Source: Pseudomonadota bacterium (lineage in GTDB: Bacteria; Pseudomonadota; Gammaproteobacteria; Xanthomonadales; SZUA-38). Taken from it: a DNA stretch of 64,000 nucleotides. The position numbers and the translations under genes are program-made. Position 1 is the stretch's first letter. Every line of letters begins with the position of its first letter. The stretch lies in NCBI GenBank assembly GCA_039033415.1, contig JBCCCR010000009.1, forward strand, positions 124,001-188,000. The letters are read 5' to 3'. The notes below the pieces were generated by a model that was not told the origin of the DNA, did not search any database, and saw only the letters and a list, made by a program, of their open reading frames with translations. This document shows positions 61,465 to 64,000 of this stretch, in pieces.

Positions 61465-62895
61465 ATGTCCATTTCATCTCTAGGCGTCGGATCAGGAATC
61501 GATCTGCAGGGTCTGCTGGACCAGCTGGTAGCCGCTGAACGTGGCCCCACGCAGCAGCGTCTGGCGATCCGGGAGGCCGGTCTTCAGGCCGAGTTCTCCG
61601 CCTTCGGCAACCTGACGTCAGCCGTTCAGTCACTGCGTGACGCGGCGGAAAAACTCACGGAGCTGACGCCGGGTAAATCGGCGGTCGTTTCGGGCGCCAT
61701 CGAAGCCCTGACCGCGAGCGCCGACGAAACCGCAGCGCTCGGGAGTTACACAGTTCAGGTGGATCAGCTGGCGACCCAGCAAAGTCTCGCTACCACCGCC
61801 TTTGCCTCCAGCGACACGCTGGTGGGTTCGGGCTCGATCACCATCGCCCTTGGCACCACCGACTACGATTCGGTTGGCGACGTTTACAACGGCTTTACCG
61901 CCGACGCCGGGCGCACCCCGGTCACTATTGAAATCGGACCCGGCGACCAGAGCCTGTCCGCCGTTCGAGACACCATCAACGAAGCCAACGCCGGGGTTAC
62001 CGCGTCGATTGTGACGGACGTCAACGGCCCGCGCCTGGTCCTGAGCTCCAACAGCAGCGGCGCTGAGAGCACGCTGGAAATCACCGTTGCGGACAACGAC
62101 GGTAACAACACCGACACGTCGGGACTCTCGGCGCTCGCCTTTAACGCCGCGGCCACGAACCTCGAGCAGACGGTCGCCGGGCAGGACGCCGCCTTCTCGG
62201 TTAACGGCCTGTCCCTGAGCGCCGCCAGCAACACCGGCATTACCGCCGTGGAGGGCCTGACGCTCAACCTCGAGACCGTCAGCACATCTGCCGCCGTGAT
62301 CAAGGTGGCCAATCGGGAGTCGGACATCACGTCGGCCTTAAATGATTTTGCCGAAGCCTACAACGGTCTGGTGAGCCTCAACGGCCAGCTCGCCTCCTTC
62401 GATCCCGAAAGCGGCCAGTCGGGCACGCTCTTTGGCGACACCACGCTGCGGGGCTTGATCAACAGCCTGCGCACGGGCCTGAGCGTATCGGGCAGCTTCA
62501 GCGGCCTCGGCGCTGACTCACTGCTCGAGATGGGCCTGACCACCGCCGAGGACGGGACCCTGAGCGTCGACAACGACGCGCTACAGGCTTTTATCGGCGA
62601 TGACTTTAACGCGGCGCTGAGCCGCCTGACCGACGTGAGTGACGCCTATCTCAAGCGCACTGACCCCTATATCAACGGTGACGGGCTCATCAACGTTCGC
62701 ACCGACGGCATCCAGACGCGGCTGGACGATATCGCCGACGAGCGGGTTGCGCTCGACCGGCGGATCGAAGCCATTGAACAACGTTTGACGCGTCAGTTCG
62801 CCAACCTGGACACGCTGCTGTCGAACCTGAGAACGACTAGCCAGTTCGTGACCAACCAGCTCAGCAACCTCAACATCAACCAGTCGGACTCTTAA
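61465..62895 (+). CDS. fliD: Flagellar filament cap protein FliD
   Basis: Filament cap of 476 residues. The FliD N-terminal domain has GVGSGIDLQGLLDQLVAAER. A central region includes a flagellin-IN-like repeat. The C-terminal domain has LNDFAEAYNGLVSLNGQLAS and ends in RLTRQFANLDTLLSNLRTTS. GGGAG lies just before the ATG. It promotes flagellin insertion at the filament tip. fliS follows after ten bases. Confidence 0.95.
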   Translation: MSISSLGVGSGIDLQGLLDQLVAAERGPTQQRLAIREAGLQAEFSAFGNLTSAVQSLRDAAEKLTELTPGKSAVVSGAIEALTASADETAALGSYTVQVDQLATQQSLATTAFASSDTLVGSGSITIALGTTDYDSVGDVYNGFTADAGRTPVTIEIGPGDQSLSAVRDTINEANAGVTASIVTDVNGPRLVLSSNSSGAESTLEITVADNDGNNTDTSGLSALAFNAAATNLEQTVAGQDAAFSVNGLSLSAASNTGITAVEGLTLNLETVSTSAAVIKVANRESDITSALNDFAEAYNGLVSLNGQLASFDPESGQSGTLFGDTTLRGLINSLRTGLSVSGSFSGLGADSLLEMGLTTAEDGTLSVDNDALQAFIGDDFNAALSRLTDVSDAYLKRTDPYINGDGLINVRTDGIQTRLDDIADERVALDRRIEAIEQRLTRQFANLDTLLSNLRTTSQFVTNQLSNLNINQSDS

Positions 62896-62905
62896 GGTAA
62901 CTGTG

Positions 62906-63328
62906 ATGAATCTTCAATTTGCCCTCGAAAGCTACCGCCAGGCGGGACCCGTCAGCGAAGTGGAAACCGCCAGCCGGTTTCGACTGATCCAGATCCTGAT
63001 GGAACATACGATGAAGCAGCTCGCCGTTGCCTGCGCGATCACCGACGGCGGTGATGCCGTGAAGCGTCGTGAGGCCCTGGGCAAAGCCATCGACGGCGTC
63101 GAAACGCTTCGCCAGAGCCTCAGCGAGGATCACCAGGATGAGGAGCTCGGGCAGCGGCTCGACGCGCTGTACAGCCATATGACAGAGGAACTGGTGCGAT
63201 CCAATTTGGATATGAGCCCCGGCCGGATCCAGCACGTCCAAACGCTGCTCAGCACGCTGAAATCAGCGTGGGACCAGCTGCCGGCCAACCGTCCGAGCGA
63301 CGTGAACCTGGATGCCTATTTCTCATGA
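62906..63328 (+). CDS. fliS: Flagellin export chaperone FliS
   Basis: Protein of 140 residues, helical, with the family pattern RLIQILMEHTMKQLAVACAI, then ALGKAIDGVETLRQSLSED and RLDALYSHMTEELVRSNL. It binds flagellin in the cytoplasm and prevents early polymerisation. The ATG at 62906 has AAGGT seven bases upstream; a GTG directly before it is also open. The stop overlaps the next gene (ATGA). Confidence 0.92.
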   Translation: MNLQFALESYRQAGPVSEVETASRFRLIQILMEHTMKQLAVACAITDGGDAVKRREALGKAIDGVETLRQSLSEDHQDEELGQRLDALYSHMTEELVRSNLDMSPGRIQHVQTLLSTLKSAWDQLPANRPSDVNLDAYFS

Positions 63329-63642
63329 ACTATGAACAGGCACAGGGCCAGCTGATGGCGCTCTCAGGATCGCTGCGAGAAGCCGCCGACCGGCAGCAGT
63401 GGCAGCTGGTGTCCGAGCTGCACGGACGACTTCAGCTCCAGCTGCAGGACCTCTTTGGCCAGCCGGAACTGCCGGCGGACGGCCGCCCTGCCCGGCTGCT
63501 CAATCATATCCAGCAGCTGAGCGAGGATCTGGCGGTGAGCGTCAAGGAGACCCGCGACATCTGCGCGGCTGAACTCGACCAACGTCGGCGCCGGCGTCGG
63601 GGCATGTCCCTCTACCAGGAGACCGCCCAGGAATCAGCCTGA
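63325..63642 (+). CDS. fliT: FliT-like flagellar chaperone
   Basis: Helical protein of 105 residues directly after fliS, with ATGA overlap. Its pattern of amphipathic helices (QLMALSGSLREAADRQQWQL, SELHGRLQLQLQDLFG) and a basic RQRR-like tail (LDQRRRRRRGMSLYQ) fits the poorly conserved FliT group, which chaperones FliD and can inhibit the flagellar master regulator. The assignment rests mainly on position and helical content. Confidence 0.7.
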   Translation: MNYEQAQGQLMALSGSLREAADRQQWQLVSELHGRLQLQLQDLFGQPELPADGRPARLLNHIQQLSEDLAVSVKETRDICAAELDQRRRRRRGMSLYQETAQESA

Positions 63643-63867
63643 CCGTCCGCTGGACCCTCTGCCCGCCAGCCCGGTCTGACCTCCCGCCGGCGCTTAATCC
63701 CTTTCGAGTACCAACCTCAGGGGCAATACCCTACTGTTCCCTCATCAGCCAGAATTTTGACCCACGGCTGACAAGTTTCTGACACTTCCCTTCGACGCCC
63801 TCCCAGCGCTTCGACAAAAAACCAGCAGCAGCAACACTTTTAACCACTTTTGTGGATCCGACCATTT

Positions 63868-63885
63868 TCGGCACGGTACTTGCTC
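63868..63885 (+). promoter_or_regulatory. Sigma-54 promoter of fliE
   Basis: TCGGCACGGTACTTGCTC, with GG at 63870-63871 and GC at 63882-63883 separated by exactly ten bases. It lies about 45 bases before the fliE start in a 286-base gap. Confidence 0.8.
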
Positions 63886-63928
63886 TAATTCCTGCGTTAG
63901 CGGTTTAACTCAAGGAAATACGAGCGCC

Positions 63929-64000
63929 ATGACTCCGGTCGACAACCAGGCAATCAGCAGCGTGCTGGCCCAGATGCGGCAGGTGGCCCAAGGCGGTCTG
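63929..64000 (+). CDS. fliE: Flagellar hook-basal body protein FliE, 5' end only
   Basis: The first 24 codons are in the window. The translation MTPVDNQAISSVLAQMRQVA resembles the FliE N-terminus (ISSVLAQMR is its hallmark). FliE links the MS ring to the rod and usually opens the fliEFGHIJ operon. The upstream sigma-54 site and AAGGA at 63912 support this. The gene runs off the right edge. Confidence 0.8.
   Translation, partial: MTPVDNQAISSVLAQMRQVAQGGL

Noticed and set aside
1-64000. tRNA, rRNA, CRISPR arrays or prophage genes
   Set aside because: I saw no cloverleaf-like segments, ribosomal RNA blocks, regularly spaced repeats or phage structural genes. A covariance-model search would be needed to exclude small RNAs.

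Overview
The window looks like a chromosomal segment of a GC-rich, Gram-negative, polarly flagellated gammaproteobacterium. The basis is a CpxRA-type envelope-stress pair with a CpxP/Spy-like protein, AsmA, a YbdG-like MscS channel, outer-membrane P- and L-ring flagellar genes (flgH, flgI), and sigma-54 plus sigma-28 flagellar promoters. The flg-fli order resembles Pseudomonas and Xanthomonadales/Chromatiales-type organisms. The exact taxon cannot be fixed from the sequence alone. I saw no rRNA, tRNA, CRISPR array or intact insertion sequence.

Layout. (1) 1-10012: start of a secreted serine-hydrolase-like gene, a large AsmA-family gene, cpxA/cpxR-like genes divergent from a cpxP/spy-like gene, CIA30 and DUF808 proteins, and a coupled isochorismatase-family hydrolase plus CoA-transferase pair. 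(2) 10073-23348: a glycogen locus (glgC, glgP, glgA) interleaved with four ATP-grasp ligase genes, two alpha/beta-hydrolase esterases and an S51-peptidase-like protein. Most of these genes overlap by 1-4 bases, so they appear to be one co-expressed pathway. This is the strongest candidate for an undescribed system in the window. (3) 23526-25970: a small operon of a membrane protein and a winged-helix regulator, followed by DUF2141 and DUF2306 genes. The same palindromic operator precedes both transcription units. (4) 26100-34196: a defence- or signalling-like island. It holds a TIR protein fused to a degenerate class III cyclase-like domain, a convergent AAA-ATPase/TPR protein with its own degenerate cyclase-like domain, an FAD oxidoreductase, and a SLOG-like nucleotide-sensor protein with four membrane segments. 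(5) 34188-41784: MscS channel, DUF4199 protein, membrane-tethered LuxR regulator, M20 amidohydrolase, cyclophilin, an HEXXH lipoprotein, and a GT2 plus GT39-like glycosyltransferase pair. (6) 41820-41989: a MITE-like element of about 170 bp whose terminal repeat supplies the stop codon of a secreted protein with two lamin-tail-like domains. (7) 43894-47232: a REC-EAL protein divergent from a REC-histidine kinase and an OmpR-type regulator. (8) 47370-64000: flagellar genes flgN, flgM and flgA on the minus strand, and flgBCDEFGHIJKL, fliC, flaG, fliD, fliS, fliT and the start of fliE on the plus strand.

The flagellar block is ordinary in content and has readable promoters. Two sigma-54 sites face apart between flgA and flgB, a third precedes fliE, and sigma-28 sites precede fliC and flgM, the latter inside the end of flgA. 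This is the usual hierarchy in which rod and hook genes come first, and flagellin and the anti-sigma factor come late.

The functional proposals for the ATP-grasp/glycogen cluster and the TIR/AAA/SLOG island are inference from domain content and gene arrangement. Family assignments come from recognised motifs in the translated sequence; no database search was run.
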